Shown here: in pieces, positions 32,562 to 43,343 of the stretch
Numbering within the stretch: the first letter of the stretch is position 1
Layout: each line of letters begins with the position of its first letter
Assembly (NCBI GenBank): GCA_013416635.1
Contig: JACCHT010000001.1
Location: forward strand, 372,001-436,000
Length of the DNA stretch: 64,000 bases
Source of the DNA: Candidatus Thiodubiliella endoseptemdiera
GTDB lineage: Bacteria > Pseudomonadota > Gammaproteobacteria > PS1 > Pseudothioglobaceae
Direction: 5' to 3'
Made by a program: the position numbers and the translations under genes
The notes under the pieces: generated by a model
What the model was told of the DNA's origin: nothing
What the model saw: the letters and a program-made list of their open reading frames with translations, nothing else
Database searches by the model: none

Positions 32562-33812
32562 ATGCAATTCAACCTATTTACCGCTATTTTTTTAGTCGCT
32601 ACATTCGCCTATGTAATCATAATGATATGGCTCAATATTCGACAGGCAAAAGCAGTGCAAAATTCATTTGCCAAAGTGCCTGATGAATTTACAGAAAAAA
32701 TCACTTTGAAGCAACACCAAAAAGCAGCGAATTACACCCGTGCAAAATTAAAGATTAGCAATTTGGAAATTGTCTTTTCAACTTTGGTATTATTAGGTTG
32801 GACATTGGGTGGCGGGTTAGAATGGCTGGATGGGTTTTGGCGTTCTGTAACGCCTGATACGCTGTATATTGGGGTTGGCTTTATTATTAGTTTATTACTG
32901 ATTGGCACGGTGATTGATTTACCATTCAGTTTGTATCGCACTTTTGTGTTAGAGGCTAAATTTGGCTTTAATAAAACCACAATACGCACGGTGATTGGCG
33001 ATATGGCTAAGGGTTTTGTGCTGATGATGGTGGTTGGTTTGCCGTTGCTGTATGCGATTTTGTATCTAATGAGTGAAATGGGACAATATTGGTGGCTAAC
33101 TGTTTGGCTGGTACTGACGGGGTTTTCTTTGTTAATATTGTGGCTTTATCCTACATTTATTGCACCACTGTTTAACAAATTTAATCCACTGGAAAATCAA
33201 ACACTAAAAACAAAAATTGACGATTTATTAAAACGCACAGGCTTTAAAAGCGATGGCGTATTTGTCATGGATGGCTCTAAACGCTCATCCCATGGTAACG
33301 CCTATTTCACTGGCATTGGCAAAAACAAACGCATCGTGTTTTTTGACACACTGCTTAAAGGTATGGAAGAGCAAGAAGTAGAGGCAATTTTGGCGCACGA
33401 ATTGGGGCATTTTCATCATAAACACATTCGCAAACAAATGGTAATTTCATTTTTAATCACCTTACTCGGCTTAGCGTTGCTCGGTTATTTAATCACGCAA
33501 ACTTGGTTTTTTCATGGACTAGGTATCAGTCAAATGAGCAATTATACCGCCTTAGTTTTATTCAGTTTAGCAATGCCTTCATTCAGTTTTTTCATTACTC
33601 CGATTAGCAGTTTATTTTCTCGTAAATACGAATTTGAAGCCGATGCCTTTGCCGCTAAACACACAAATGCTGATGATTTGGTGTCAAGTTTGGTTAAATT
33701 GTATAGGGATAATGCATCAACGCTAACGCCAGATAGGTTATACTCAGCATTTCATGATTCACACCCCAGTGCATCTATTAGAATAAATCATTTAAGAGAG
33801 ATAACACAATGA
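32562..33812 (+). CDS. M48/Ste24-family CAAX-type membrane metallopeptidase
   Basis: 416 residues from ATG 32562. Several membrane segments in the N-terminal 200 residues, the zinc motif HELGHFHHKHI (near residue 278) and the downstream Glu in FEADAFAAKH. Bacterial members cut membrane or secreted proteins; target unknown. The start is only 10 bases from a mobile element, with no good ribosome site. An in-frame ATG inside the element (32502) would add a 20-residue extension beginning MMKDGVLMIIHIYAKVS, so the real start is uncertain. It overlaps the next gene by four bases. Confidence 0.87.
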   Translation: MQFNLFTAIFLVATFAYVIIMIWLNIRQAKAVQNSFAKVPDEFTEKITLKQHQKAANYTRAKLKISNLEIVFSTLVLLGWTLGGGLEWLDGFWRSVTPDTLYIGVGFIISLLLIGTVIDLPFSLYRTFVLEAKFGFNKTTIRTVIGDMAKGFVLMMVVGLPLLYAILYLMSEMGQYWWLTVWLVLTGFSLLILWLYPTFIAPLFNKFNPLENQTLKTKIDDLLKRTGFKSDGVFVMDGSKRSSHGNAYFTGIGKNKRIVFFDTLLKGMEEQEVEAILAHELGHFHHKHIRKQMVISFLITLLGLALLGYLITQTWFFHGLGISQMSNYTALVLFSLAMPSFSFFITPISSLFSRKYEFEADAFAAKHTNADDLVSSLVKLYRDNASTLTPDRLYSAFHDSHPSASIRINHLREITQ

Positions 33813-34081
33813 AAACACTATTATTAACAATCCTCCTATTATTTTCCAGCACTTCATTTGCCGATTCTGACAAGGAGAGCGAAGGCAAAGAGTTGCACGA
33901 TGAATCTTGTATTCGTTGCCATACATCAAGTATGTACACGCGTGATAACAAAAAAGACAGTTATGCGGCATTACGCCAACAAGTGAGCTTTTGCTCACAA
34001 AACTTCCGCACTGGCTGGTTTCCTGAGGAAGAAAAATCTGTAGTAGATTACCTAAATAAACACTATTATAAATTCAAGTAA
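33809..34081 (+). CDS. Small periplasmic c-type cytochrome
   Basis: 90 residues. A signal peptide (MKTLLLTILLLFSSTSFA) is followed by one haem-binding CIRCH (near residue 35). The possible distal Met is in SSMYTRD; a later Cys (FCSQNF) is extra. Too short for a full class I cytochrome but similar to small monohaem proteins. Its start overlaps the peptidase stop (ATGA). Redox partner unknown. Confidence 0.8.
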   Translation: MKTLLLTILLLFSSTSFADSDKESEGKELHDESCIRCHTSSMYTRDNKKDSYAALRQQVSFCSQNFRTGWFPEEEKSVVDYLNKHYYKFK

Positions 34082-34087
34082 TTCACT

Positions 34088-35042
34088 TTGAGTTTAACCC
34101 GACGACAAAAATGGCGTATTGAAAAAATTCAAGCCGAGCGTGTTGTTAGAGCCAACAAAGCAGCAGACAGTAATCAAAATTTAGGTAATAGTGCCGAAGT
34201 GCAAATAGGCCTAGTCATCACCCGCTACGGGCAACGCTTATTAGTAGAGAGTGAAGCAGGCGATTTAGTCCAATGTACCGCCAGACGCAACATTGATTTA
34301 TCCGTCGCTGGTGACCAAGTGATTTTCCAAATGAGTGATGACAATACAGGTGTCGTTACCGCCCTATTAGAACGAGATAACACCTTAGAACGCTCGCACA
34401 AAATTATCGCTGCCAATATTGACGAACTTTGGTTAGTCGTTGCCATTGAACCGCATTATCAGTTTGATTTAATTGACCGCTATTTGGTGGTGGCAGAAAA
34501 TGGCAATTTACCAATTAGAATTGTTGTTAATAAAATTGAACTGTCCAAAAATATTGAGCAAGTCAAAACCGACTTTGCCATGTATCAATCTATCGGCTAT
34601 AAAGTCAGTTATTTAAGTGTTAAAGAGCAAATCGGCACCGCAGAATTTAAGCAACAACTCAATGATAAAACCCACATTTTCTTGGGGCAATCAGGCGTTG
34701 GAAAATCCTCTCATTAACGAATTAACCCCTAATTTAAACCTTCGAGTCAATGAAATATCCAAAAAAAGTAAACTCGGAAAACACACCACCACAAATACCA
34801 CCCTCTACCACATCCCCTCAGGTGGTGATTTAATCGATTCCCCCGGTGTTCGTGAATTCCACCTCAACACCCTCACTAGCCAAGAAATTCTCAGTGGTTT
34901 TAGAGAATTTAAACCATTTGTTGGACAATGTAAATTTAGAAACTGCGTCCACATCAACGAACCCGACTGTGCAATTAAAAATGCTCTAGGTAATGGCAGT
35001 ATTCACCCTAAACGCTATGAAAGTTACCTAAATTTAATTTGA
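34088..35042 (+). CDS. rsgA: RsgA ribosome-assembly GTPase (2-base loss)
   Basis: Circularly permuted GTPase for 30S maturation. TTG start at 34088 (MSLTRRQKWRIEKIQ), OB domain, NKIEL-type G4 motif (VVNKIELS), then the P-loop GQSGVGKSSLINE, which is where the frame breaks: a CT dinucleotide is missing near 34,710. After it come DSPGVREF and the C-terminal zinc cluster (CKFRNCVHINEPDC). Restored length is about 318. The stop TGA is formed across the junction with the mobile element at 35041, so the last few residues may have been lost. Confidence 0.9.
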
Positions 35043-35201
35043 GACCTTTGCATAAATAGGGATGATTAGCAAAATGACAGATTTTATTAAATTGGAAATT
35101 TTTTAAATCCACTCCTAGCAGGGCTAAGGGTGTTTTTAAAAAGTTTGTAATTTGATGAAAGATGGCGTTTTGATGATTATTCATATTTATGCAAAGGTCT
35201 C
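35041..35201 (+). mobile_element. 161-bp palindromic MITE, copy 5
   Basis: Full-length copy flanked by AATTT on both sides. It fills the gap between two convergent genes, supplying part of the rsgA stop on one side and the last codons and stop of the rhodanese/MBL gene on the other. Confidence 0.95.
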
Positions 35202-36550
35202 AATTTGCTAAAATTCCATTTGTGGAAAATTCTTCCCGCATTTTGACGATGTAACTCGCGATAAGTCCCCCAATCCCTATAGGCAGATTGGTCAATATCA
35301 TAAGCATCTGCCAAATCACCGTCTTCATCCAATATCTTAGTTACTTGTGTATGCATATAAACTAAATACTCTTTGGTGAATTTGGTAACGGTTGCTAAGT
35401 CGGTTGGATGTCCATGCCCAGGAATGATAATTTTAGGATTTAAGTCCACCACTTTATCCCAAGTTTTAACCCATGCTACAATATCAGTGTGCAAAAATAT
35501 AGGCAACAAGCGTTCATTAAATGTGGTGTCGCCGCTCATTAATAGCTTTTGTTTTGGCATCCACAGTTGAATATCATCAGGTGAATGAGAAGCACCAAGA
35601 TGCATAAGTTCAATTTTAGTGCCGCCCATATTCAAATTAAAGTGCTCATCAAAGACTATATCTGGGCGAATGACTTTGGTGCCAATCAGTTTGTCTTTTT
35701 GTCGAGTTAAAGTGCGTGCATAAATCTCTTCGCCATTTTCTTTGATTTGTTTATCTGCCTCTGTGTGTGCAATAATAGTTGCACCCTGCTGCTTCCAATA
35801 ATTAGCACCTAAAATTGCATGCCCTTGTGCATTTTCAAGCACCACATACAGAATACGCTGATTGGTTATCTTTTTAATTTCCTCATGCATTGCCTTTGCC
35901 AATAAATAGCTACCACCAGCATTGAATACTAGAACGCCATTAGTGGTAACGATAAATGATAAATTATTATTATGATTGGAATTTTCATAATTACCTGGCT
36001 GTGCTGCTCCAATTGCTGAATAAACATTCGGGATAACTTCAATGGGTTTTCTATATAAAATATTATCAGGTTCATAATCACTGATCCACACTGGGTTGCC
36101 TTGCTCTTTCCAGGTCATAAACCCATCAGCATAGTTTTTAACATTGGTATAGCCCATCTCCATCAAAGTTTGAGCAGCAAGTGGTGAACGGATGTTTAGT
36201 CCACAATACACTACAATTGGCGTGTTTTTATCTTCAGCATAATCTGCAATTTGTGTCTCAATCCAACCCCGCATAATATTAATATTCTGCCCACGATTAA
36301 TTGTGCCAGTACTCTTGATTTCAAATGGCACACGCACATCAATCAACAACACATTAGGGTCTGTATCTAATATTTTTAGCAATGCTTCTGTATTGATATT
36401 GACTAATTCTGGCTTAATAGGCTCAATCACTTTAACAATAGGCTTAGTAACTTTAGTCTTATTACTGGCAAACCAATCACCAAACCCCGCCTGCACACTT
36501 GACAAAGTAAAAACCACACTAACCATCAAAAGATAACGCATCACCAACAC
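35177..36550 (-). CDS. Exported rhodanese plus metallo-beta-lactamase-fold fusion
   Basis: 457 residues. Signal peptide about 1-21 (to VQA), rhodanese domain about 50-150 with active-site loop CGLNIRS, then an MBL-fold domain about 170-410. In the MBL part, H of SHSPDD, D of MSGD and H of GHGHPTD are kept, but where the HxHxDH motif should be the sequence reads ENAQGH, so several metal ligands are missing. A periplasmic sulfur-transfer role fits the domains and the suspected host clade but is inference. The last seven residues (RPLHKYE) and stop come from the adjacent mobile element. Confidence 0.82.
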   Translation of the reverse strand: MLVMRYLLMVSVVFTLSSVQAGFGDWFASNKTKVTKPIVKVIEPIKPELVNINTEALLKILDTDPNVLLIDVRVPFEIKSTGTINRGQNINIMRGWIETQIADYAEDKNTPIVVYCGLNIRSPLAAQTLMEMGYTNVKNYADGFMTWKEQGNPVWISDYEPDNILYRKPIEVIPNVYSAIGAAQPGNYENSNHNNNLSFIVTTNGVLVFNAGGSYLLAKAMHEEIKKITNQRILYVVLENAQGHAILGANYWKQQGATIIAHTEADKQIKENGEEIYARTLTRQKDKLIGTKVIRPDIVFDEHFNLNMGGTKIELMHLGASHSPDDIQLWMPKQKLLMSGDTTFNERLLPIFLHTDIVAWVKTWDKVVDLNPKIIIPGHGHPTDLATVTKFTKEYLVYMHTQVTKILDEDGDLADAYDIDQSAYRDWGTYRELHRQNAGRIFHKWNFSKLRPLHKYE

Positions 36551-36568
36551 CTTAGTAAAAAAAATTAA

Positions 36569-37225
36569 TTATGCCATAAATAAAGCAACATTATCACCGA
36601 AAAATGTAACTTTTATACCCCATTGTTTTGCTAAATAATACATGGTTTTTTTAGAAAAAAAGCAAATATGCGTTGGGTCATTTTTGTAATACCAAGACGC
36701 AAAATCCACTTTTTCACTAATCATTTGCGTCATCACCGCCAACACCCCACCCTGTTTCAGCATTCCCAACAATCTATCCATCTCAACCCTTGGCTCACGC
36801 AAATGCTCAACCACCTCAGTCGCCGTAATAAAATCATACTGTCGTTCAAATACCTCTAAATTATTCGCATAAAATTTATCAAACAAATCCACCGAATATC
36901 CAACTTCTTCAAACATCAACGACAAAGTTGGTCCTGGCCCGCAACCAAAATCCAAGCCTTTATCACCCTTACCAATCTGTGCAATAACAGGCTCAAATAC
37001 CTGCGACAAAAATGCCCGATAGCCTGCGTTTTCAGGGTTATTTTCGTGGGTATCGTAACGCAATTTTTCATCTACAGCACTCAGATGAAACTGCACAGGA
37101 ACGGACACCAGATCACATTGTGAACACTGTAAATATTCAGCATACTTATTTTGGTAATAAGATGATAAACTGTGGGAATAGCATAAAGGGCAAGTATGTG
37201 TCACGATTTGCTGACTTTTATTCAT
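36569..37225 (-). CDS. SAM-dependent class I methyltransferase with N-terminal zinc motif
   Basis: 218 residues. N-terminal CPLC...CSQC pair of cysteine couples (about 12-36) likely binds zinc; the SAM-binding motif GLDFGCGPGP is near residue 90, and TEVVEHLREP and GGVLAVMTQ follow as motifs II-III. It resembles the methyltransferases with a CxxC...CxxC knuckle found with rRNA or small-molecule targets; the substrate cannot be told. It is 18 bases before the rhodanese/MBL gene on the same strand. Confidence 0.82.
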   Translation of the reverse strand: MNKSQQIVTHTCPLCYSHSLSSYYQNKYAEYLQCSQCDLVSVPVQFHLSAVDEKLRYDTHENNPENAGYRAFLSQVFEPVIAQIGKGDKGLDFGCGPGPTLSLMFEEVGYSVDLFDKFYANNLEVFERQYDFITATEVVEHLREPRVEMDRLLGMLKQGGVLAVMTQMISEKVDFASWYYKNDPTHICFFSKKTMYYLAKQWGIKVTFFGDNVALFMA

Positions 37226-37350
37226 TTTTCACAGTTTTTATACAAATATCGTGAATTTAATAACTATTCGTCACTTTTCTGCATCAAAAAACAAGCCGAA
37301 CGCCATTTCAAATCCATAAACTAATTGTCAATAAATGTAACCACCAACAA

Positions 37351-37839
37351 TCAATGCGAACAAGAACTATCATGCGAATGCACATGTCCGTGTGATAATT
37401 CTTCCTTAGTTGCCTCACGCACATCTTCAATGCTGACACTAAAATGCAGTGCCTGCCCTGCCAAAGGGTGGTTAGCATCTACCGTTACCACATCATCAGC
37501 AATGTCTTTCACCACAACAATAAACGGATTGCCTTGCTCATCTTGCGATTGTAATTCCATCCCTACTTGCAAATCAGAAATACCTTGCAATGCTTCCATC
37601 GGAATATTCTGCACACCTTCGACATGATACTCGCCATACGCTTCTTTTGCCTCAACACTAACATCACAAAACTCGCCTTTTTTCATCCCTTCAATCGCCT
37701 TTTCCAACCCTGGTACAATATTCCCATGCCCCTGCAAAATCGGCATTGGCTCTTGCCCTTTTGATGTATCCAACACTTCACCATCATCATTTTTTAGCGT
37801 GTAATGAATCTCAACTACTTTGTCTTTTTTTACTGTCAT
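37351..37839 (-). CDS. slyD: FKBP-type peptidyl-prolyl isomerase SlyD
   Basis: 162 residues. FKBP fold split by the chaperone insert (about 65-125), with GHGNIVPGLEKAIEGMKKGE as the FKBP signature, and a His/Cys-rich tail (HGHVHSHDSSCSH) that binds metal such as nickel in relatives. Cytoplasmic folding catalyst. Good family length. No frame break. Confidence 0.93.
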   Translation of the reverse strand: MTVKKDKVVEIHYTLKNDDGEVLDTSKGQEPMPILQGHGNIVPGLEKAIEGMKKGEFCDVSVEAKEAYGEYHVEGVQNIPMEALQGISDLQVGMELQSQDEQGNPFIVVVKDIADDVVTVDANHPLAGQALHFSVSIEDVREATKEELSHGHVHSHDSSCSH

Positions 37840-37881
37840 TATATTTTTTCCGTTATATTGTCTTTAAATTTCAACTATTTT

Positions 37882-37913
37882 AACACGCAAAATCATATCA
37901 AGGATTTTGTGTT
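37882..37913. terminator. Imperfect hairpin upstream of slyD, possible old terminator
   Basis: AACACGCAAAATC and GATTTTGTGTT form a stem with two unpaired bases around an 8-base loop. It is just left of the mobile element that now separates it from the GIY-YIG gene, whose terminator it may have been; it would also lie in the slyD promoter region. Confidence 0.35.
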
Positions 37914-37938
37914 GAATTATTGTTTCAAAGCCTGTCTA

Positions 37939-38099
37939 GAGACCTTTGCATAAATAGGGATGATTAGCAAAATGACAGATTTTATTAAATTGGAAATTTT
38001 TTAAATCCACTCCTAGCAGGGCTAAGGGTGTTTTTAAAAAGTTTGTAATTTGATGAAAGATGGCGTTTTGATGATTATTCATATTTATGCAAAGGTCTC
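37939..38099 (+). mobile_element. 161-bp palindromic MITE, copy 6
   Basis: Full-length copy flanked by TGTCTA on both sides (six bases). Its right end supplies the last codons and stop of the GIY-YIG gene. Confidence 0.95.
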
Positions 38100-38356
38100 T
38101 GTCTAATAAGTGTTAATTTTTCACTGCGAGACAGTGCCTTAATTTCACATTCGCGTTTTTGAGCAGTGGAGCGGTCTTTGGCATTTTCTTGGTAAACTAA
38201 TTCACAAGGGCCATTGGCACGGGTATATTTAGCACCTCCGATGATTTCTCCGTTGTGTTGACGAAGGCGTTTTTTGATGTCGTTGGTAACACCACAATAT
38301 AGGGTGTTATTTGTGCATTCTAATAAATACACTAACCAAATTTTATTGTTACTCAT
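38075..38356 (-). CDS. GIY-YIG single-domain nuclease (UPF0213/YhbQ-like)
   Basis: 93 residues. The family core is visible as VYLLECTNNTLYCGVTND with the conserved Arg (KKRLRQHN) and the later Glu region (ELVYQE). The final RPLHKYE and stop are read from the mobile element inserted at the 3' end; the native C terminus past residue 85 is lost. Small GIY-YIG proteins cut DNA in relatives; the role is not established. Confidence 0.85.
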   Translation of the reverse strand: MSNNKIWLVYLLECTNNTLYCGVTNDIKKRLRQHNGEIIGGAKYTRANGPCELVYQENAKDRSTAQKRECEIKALSRSEKLTLIRQRPLHKYE

Positions 38357-38376
38357 AGGTATTTTGTTGGTATAAT
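38349..38376 (+). promoter_or_regulatory. Candidate promoter of the valS operon
   Basis: TTACTC (38349-38354) and TATAAT (38371-38376) are 16 bases apart, with the valS ATG 30 bases downstream of the -10. It overlaps the start of the divergent GIY-YIG gene. The -35 is weak. Confidence 0.45.
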
Positions 38377-38405
38377 TACACAGTTTAATCCATCTTTACA
38401 AGTCA

Positions 38406-41153
38406 ATGGAAAAAACCTACAACCCTGAACAAATCGAAAGCAAATATCGCTCACTTTGGGAGGGCGAAAATCTATTCTCTTCCGATTTAAATTCTACCAG
38501 TCCGAACGCCTATTGTATTATGTTGCCGCCACCAAATGTGACGGGTTCTCTGCATATGGGGCATGCTTTTCAGCATACGATTATGGATATTCTAACTCGT
38601 TATCATCGGGGCAAAGGAGAACAAACGCTGTGGCAACCAGGCACTGACCATGCGGGAATTGCGACACAAATGGTAGTGGAACGCCAACTGGCTGCAAAAG
38701 ATATTACCCGTCATGATGTTGGGCGTGAAAAATTCATTGAAAAAATTTGGGACTGGAAAGAGCAATCTGGTGGCACGATTACTTCACAAATGCGTCGTAT
38801 GGGTGCGTCGGTAGATTGGGAAAAAGAACGCTTTACGATGGATGATGGACTATCGAATGCAGTTAAAAAAGTTTTTATTCAACTGCATAAAGAGGGTTTG
38901 ATTTATCGAGGTAAACGCTTGGTAAATTGGGACCCTGTATTACACACGGCGGTATCTGATCTTGAAGTGATTAGCACCGAAGAACAAGGCTCGCTTTGGC
39001 ATATGCGTTATCCCATTACAGATACAGATGAAGTAATGGTAGTGGCAACAACACGCCCTGAGACGATGCTCGGCGATAGTGCTGTGGCAGTGCATCCAGA
39101 TGATGAGCGTTATGCACACCTTGTTGGCAAGACCATTAATTTGCCATTAACAGATAGAAAAATACCTATTATTGCTGATGATTATGTGGATATGGATTTT
39201 GGAACGGGCTGTGTGAAAATCACACCTGCACATGATTTCAACGACTATGAAATGGGGCAACGACATAATCTTGAAGTAATTAATATTCTCACAGATGACG
39301 CCAAAATCAACGATACAGTTAAAAGTACTTATACAGGTATGGATAGATTTGTGGCTCGCAAGCAAATAGTGAAAGATTTGGATGAACAAGGTTTGCTAGA
39401 AAAGATTGACCCACATAAATTGATGGTGCCACGAGGCGATAGAAGTAATGCGGTGATTGAGCCTTATTTAACTGACCAATGGTTTGTAAAAGTTGCACCA
39501 TTAGCACAGCCAGCGATTGATGCAGTGAAAAAGGGTGAAATTCGTTTTATTCCTGAAAATTGGGACAAAACTTATTATAACTGGATGGAAAACATTGAAG
39601 ATTGGTGCATTTCTCGTCAAATTTGGTGGGGGCATCGCATTCCTGCTTGGTATGATGAAAATGGCAATATTTTCGTGGCAGATTCGCTTGAAGAAGCACA
39701 AAAACAAGCGGGTGAAGGAGTAATGCTTAGACAAGATGAAGATGTACTTGATACTTGGTTTTCTTCTGCTTTATGGCCATTTTCAACATTAGGGTGGCCT
39801 GAAAAAACACCTGACTTAGCACGCTTTTATCCAACCGATGTTTTGGTTACAGGTTTTGATATTATCTTCTTTTGGGTAGCAAGAATGATTATGTTCGGGC
39901 TTAAATTTACGGGCGAAGTACCATTTAAAGACATTTATATCACTGGCTTAATCAAAGACGGGCAAGGGCAAAAAATGTCTAAATCCAAAGGTAATGTTTT
40001 AGACCCCATTGATTTGATTGATGGTATTTCACTGGAAGATTTATTAAAGAAAAGAACACAAGGCATGATGCAGCCAAAAATGGCTGAAAAAATCAAAAAA
40101 CAAACTAAAAAAGAATTTTCGGACGGTATCCCTGCTTTTGGTACCGATGCATTACGCTTCACTTTCGCGGCACTCGCTTCATTTGGTCGTGATATCAAGT
40201 TTGATTTAAAACGGGTTGAGGGTTATCGTAATTTCTGTAATAAATTGTGGAATGCCTCTCGTTTTGTATTGATGAAATTAGAAGGCGAAACCATTGATAC
40301 CAATGCAAAACTGTCAACTGCTGACGAGTGGATTTTGTCGCGTTTACAAGGTACTAAAACCAAGGTTGAAAAACATTTAAAGGATTATCGCTTAGATTTA
40401 ATGAGTCAAGAGCTGTATGAATTTGTGTGGGGTGATTATTGCGATTGGTATTTGGAATTATCTAAGCCATTGTTGGCAGATGAAAAAACCAAGGCAGGGA
40501 CGCAGGCGACATTGATTAAAGTTTTGAATGAGATGGTTACTTTATTACACCCTATTATTCCGTTTATCACCGAAGAAATTTTTGAGCAATGCAATACAAT
40601 TCTCGACAAAGATAATCAATCTTTAATAACTCAAGCTTATCCACAAGTAGAATCACAACTCATTTCTGAGCAATCTGAGATGGAAATTAAATGGCTACAA
40701 ACCTTTATCCTCGGTATTCGCCAAATCCGTGGGGAAATGAATATTCCGCCAAATAAACCGCTTAATTGCTTTGTACAAAACTTCAATAAAACTGATGAAG
40801 TGTATCTAAATAAGTATATAAATATCTTAAACACCTTGTCAAAGATGGCAACCATTGATAAACTTGCAACAAATGATGAAGCCCCTGAGTCAGCAACTGC
40901 ATTGGTTGGTGAGATGAAAATACTAATTCCGTTAGCGGGGTTGATTGACAAAGAACAAGAAGCAGCGCGCTTAAACAAAGAAATTGAAAAATTAGAAAAA
41001 CAAAAAATGGTGTCTGAAGGAAAATTAAATAACAAAAAATTTGTCAGTAGTGCGCCTGAGGCGATTGTAAACACTGAAAAAGAGCGATTGGCTTCGACCG
41101 AAAGTGCTATTACTGATTTATCCGAACAATTAAAGAAAATAGGTAACTTATGA
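38406..41153 (+). CDS. valS: Valyl-tRNA synthetase
   Basis: 915 residues, class I synthetase. HMGH (GSLHMGHAF, near residue 49), the editing domain in the middle, KMSKS ([10 protein letters not shown], near 525) and a C-terminal coiled coil ([15 protein letters not shown]) that grips tRNA-Val. Intact frame. It overlaps the next gene by four bases and starts the valS-SH3 protein-guaB run. Confidence 0.97.
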   Translation: MEKTYNPEQIESKYRSLWEGENLFSSDLNSTSPNAYCIMLPPPNVTGSLHMGHAFQHTIMDILTRYHRGKGEQTLWQPGTDHAGIATQMVVERQLAAKDITRHDVGREKFIEKIWDWKEQSGGTITSQMRRMGASVDWEKERFTMDDGLSNAVKKVFIQLHKEGLIYRGKRLVNWDPVLHTAVSDLEVISTEEQGSLWHMRYPITDTDEVMVVATTRPETMLGDSAVAVHPDDERYAHLVGKTINLPLTDRKIPIIADDYVDMDFGTGCVKITPAHDFNDYEMGQRHNLEVINILTDDAKINDTVKSTYTGMDRFVARKQIVKDLDEQGLLEKIDPHKLMVPRGDRSNAVIEPYLTDQWFVKVAPLAQPAIDAVKKGEIRFIPENWDKTYYNWMENIEDWCISRQIWWGHRIPAWYDENGNIFVADSLEEAQKQAGEGVMLRQDEDVLDTWFSSALWPFSTLGWPEKTPDLARFYPTDVLVTGFDIIFFWVARMIMFGLKFTGEVPFKDIYITGLIKDGQGQKMSKSKGNVLDPIDLIDGISLEDLLKKRTQGMMQPKMAEKIKKQTKKEFSDGIPAFGTDALRFTFAALASFGRDIKFDLKRVEGYRNFCNKLWNASRFVLMKLEGETIDTNAKLSTADEWILSRLQGTKTKVEKHLKDYRLDLMSQELYEFVWGDYCDWYLELSKPLLADEKTKAGTQATLIKVLNEMVTLLHPIIPFITEEIFEQCNTILDKDNQSLITQAYPQVESQLISEQSEMEIKWLQTFILGIRQIRGEMNIPPNKPLNCFVQNFNKTDEVYLNKYINILNTLSKMATIDKLATNDEAPESATALVGEMKILIPLAGLIDKEQEAARLNKEIEKLEKQKMVSEGKLNNKKFVSSAPEAIVNTEKERLASTESAITDLSEQLKKIGNL

Positions 41154-41809
41154 AATTAAAAAATACCCTCCTTATCACTTTTTTATTACTCAGTTCAGTC
41201 GTGGATGCTGATTCTTATGTGTATGTTACCGATATGGTACCTATTCCAATGCGTTCTGATAATAGCATTCAAAATAACCCAAGCAATCTCATTAAAATGT
41301 TAGATTCTGGCACACAATTAAAAATTCTTGCCACTGAAAATGGCTGGACTAAAGTTAAATTTGAAAACACCGTAGGCTGGATGATTTCTCGTTATTTAAC
41401 TTCTAATACACCTGCAAGAGTGCAATTAGAAAGACTTAGACGCAGTAGTAACAATAATCAATTATCACTTTCCAAACAAAATGAAAGGAATATTGCACTT
41501 GAAGATTACATCCTTGAGTTAAAGAAAGAAAATACAGCTTTATCTATTCAAGTGGGTAAATTAGAGTCAGAAAAGAAGCATATTCGAAGTACCTACCAAG
41601 ACTCTCTCAAACTTGAACATGAAAATAAAAATCTGAGAACCCAAACTTTACAATTAACCGCAGAATTACAACTATTACAAAATAACAGCACGATTGACCA
41701 AGATTCTAGTTCCAGAAACTGGTTTATCGTCGGTGCCTTAGTGCTGTTTTTTGGCTTTATAATGGGTTTTGTTTTCCCTAAGCGTACCAACAATAACAGG
41801 AGATTTTAA
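41150..41809 (+). CDS. SH3-domain envelope protein, YgiM/TIGR04211-like
   Basis: 219 residues. Signal peptide (1-20), bacterial SH3 domain (about 22-85, with VGWMISRYL), a coiled coil (100-180) and a C-terminal membrane helix ([19 protein letters not shown]) followed by a basic tail. The same layout is known from E. coli YgiM. Likely anchored in the inner membrane facing the periplasm; function is not settled. Translationally coupled to valS. Confidence 0.85.
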   Translation: MKLKNTLLITFLLLSSVVDADSYVYVTDMVPIPMRSDNSIQNNPSNLIKMLDSGTQLKILATENGWTKVKFENTVGWMISRYLTSNTPARVQLERLRRSSNNNQLSLSKQNERNIALEDYILELKKENTALSIQVGKLESEKKHIRSTYQDSLKLEHENKNLRTQTLQLTAELQLLQNNSTIDQDSSSRNWFIVGALVLFFGFIMGFVFPKRTNNNRRF

Positions 41810-41810
41810 A

Positions 41811-43271
41811 ATGAACTTACTAAAAACTGCACTTACTTTTGATGATGTATTATTGGTGCCTGCACATTCAACTACAATGCCTAAAGAAGTCAATTTACAA
41901 ACCCAATTAACTAAAACCATTACCCTAAATACCCCAATTTTATCGGCAGCAATGGACACAGTAACAGAAGCGAAACTTGCTATCACAATGGCACAAGAAG
42001 GTGGCATCGGCATCATTCATAAAAATATGTCAGTAGCAGAGCAAGCAGCAGAAGTGCGTAAAGTAAAGCGATTTGAGTCTGGCATCATTAGAGAGCCAAT
42101 CACGATTGATGCCACGGCAACCATTCAAGATGTGCTTAATAAACAACAGCAATACAAGATTTCTGCCTTGCCAGTAACAGACGGTAACATAATTATTGGC
42201 ATGGTAACGAGTCGTGATGTGCGTTTTGAAACCAATCTTCAAGATTCGGTTAAAAACATTATGACTCAACAAGAAAATCTAATTACCGTTAAGGAAGGCA
42301 CAAAAATGGATAAAGTGCGCGCCTTGTTACACAAGCACCGTATTGAACGCGTGATTATTGCTGACGATACTTTTAAATTACAAGGTATGATTACCGTTCG
42401 TGATATTCAAAAATCAACCGATTTTCCAAATGCCTGTAAAGACAAAAAGGAGCAACTGCGTGTCGGTGCTGCCGTTGGTGTAGCTGCTGGCACAGGTAAA
42501 CGAATTGATGCTTTGGTTGAATCAGGTGTGGATGTTGTTGTTGTTGACACCGCACATGGGCACTCACAAGGTGTACTTGACCGTGTTAAAAAAACCAAAG
42601 CCAAATATCCAAATTTGAATATTATCGCTGGCAATATTGCCACAGGTGCTGCAGCATTGGATTTAGTCAAAGCGGGTGCAGACTGTGTAAAAGTCGGAAT
42701 CGGCCCAGGCAGTATTTGCACCACGCGCATTGTTGCAGGTGTTGGTGTGCCACAAATTACCGCAATTTCTGATGTCGCTGACGCTCTTAAAGGTACAGGT
42801 GTTCCATTGATTGCTGATGGTGGTATTCGCTACTCAGGTGACATTGCCAAAGCCTTTGCTGCGGGTGCATACTGCGTCATGCTTGGCTCAATGTTAGCTG
42901 GCACTGAAGAATCCCCAGGTGAAGTAGAACTTTACCAAGGTCGATCCTATAAGTCTTACCGCGGTATGGGCTCAATCGGTGCAATGAACCAATCACACGG
43001 CTCATCTGATAGATACTTCCAATCAGACTCTAAAGCTGATAAATTAGTCCCAGAAGGTATCGAAGGTCGTGTGCCATTTAAAGGCTCTATCCGCCCTATT
43101 ATTCACCAAATGATAGGTGGTGTCAGGTCATCAATGGGTTATACAGGATGTGAAACTTTGGATAAGATGCGCGTCAATGCGACTTTTGTTCAGGTAACTT
43201 CAGCAGGTATGGTTGAGTCGCATGTACACGATGTTAGTATCACCAAAGAAGCGCCAAATTATCATCAATAA
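41811..43271 (+). CDS. guaB: IMP dehydrogenase
   Basis: 486 residues from ATG 41811, chosen because AGGAG lies 8 bases before it and [18 protein letters not shown] is the family start; an in-frame ATG upstream (41769) falls in the preceding gene. Two CBS domains interrupt the barrel (about 95-205), and the catalytic Cys is in [11 protein letters not shown]. Oxidises IMP to XMP for GTP synthesis. Intact. Confidence 0.97.
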   Translation: MNLLKTALTFDDVLLVPAHSTTMPKEVNLQTQLTKTITLNTPILSAAMDTVTEAKLAITMAQEGGIGIIHKNMSVAEQAAEVRKVKRFESGIIREPITIDATATIQDVLNKQQQYKISALPVTDGNIIIGMVTSRDVRFETNLQDSVKNIMTQQENLITVKEGTKMDKVRALLHKHRIERVIIADDTFKLQGMITVRDIQKSTDFPNACKDKKEQLRVGAAVGVAAGTGKRIDALVESGVDVVVVDTAHGHSQGVLDRVKKTKAKYPNLNIIAGNIATGAAALDLVKAGADCVKVGIGPGSICTTRIVAGVGVPQITAISDVADALKGTGVPLIADGGIRYSGDIAKAFAAGAYCVMLGSMLAGTEESPGEVELYQGRSYKSYRGMGSIGAMNQSHGSSDRYFQSDSKADKLVPEGIEGRVPFKGSIRPIIHQMIGGVRSSMGYTGCETLDKMRVNATFVQVTSAGMVESHVHDVSITKEAPNYHQ

Positions 43272-43343
43272 ATCTATTTTCTTTTATCTTAGAATAGGAG
43301 AGAGCGTAAATTAAACTGTGTAAATCCGCCTTTTCACTCTTAA

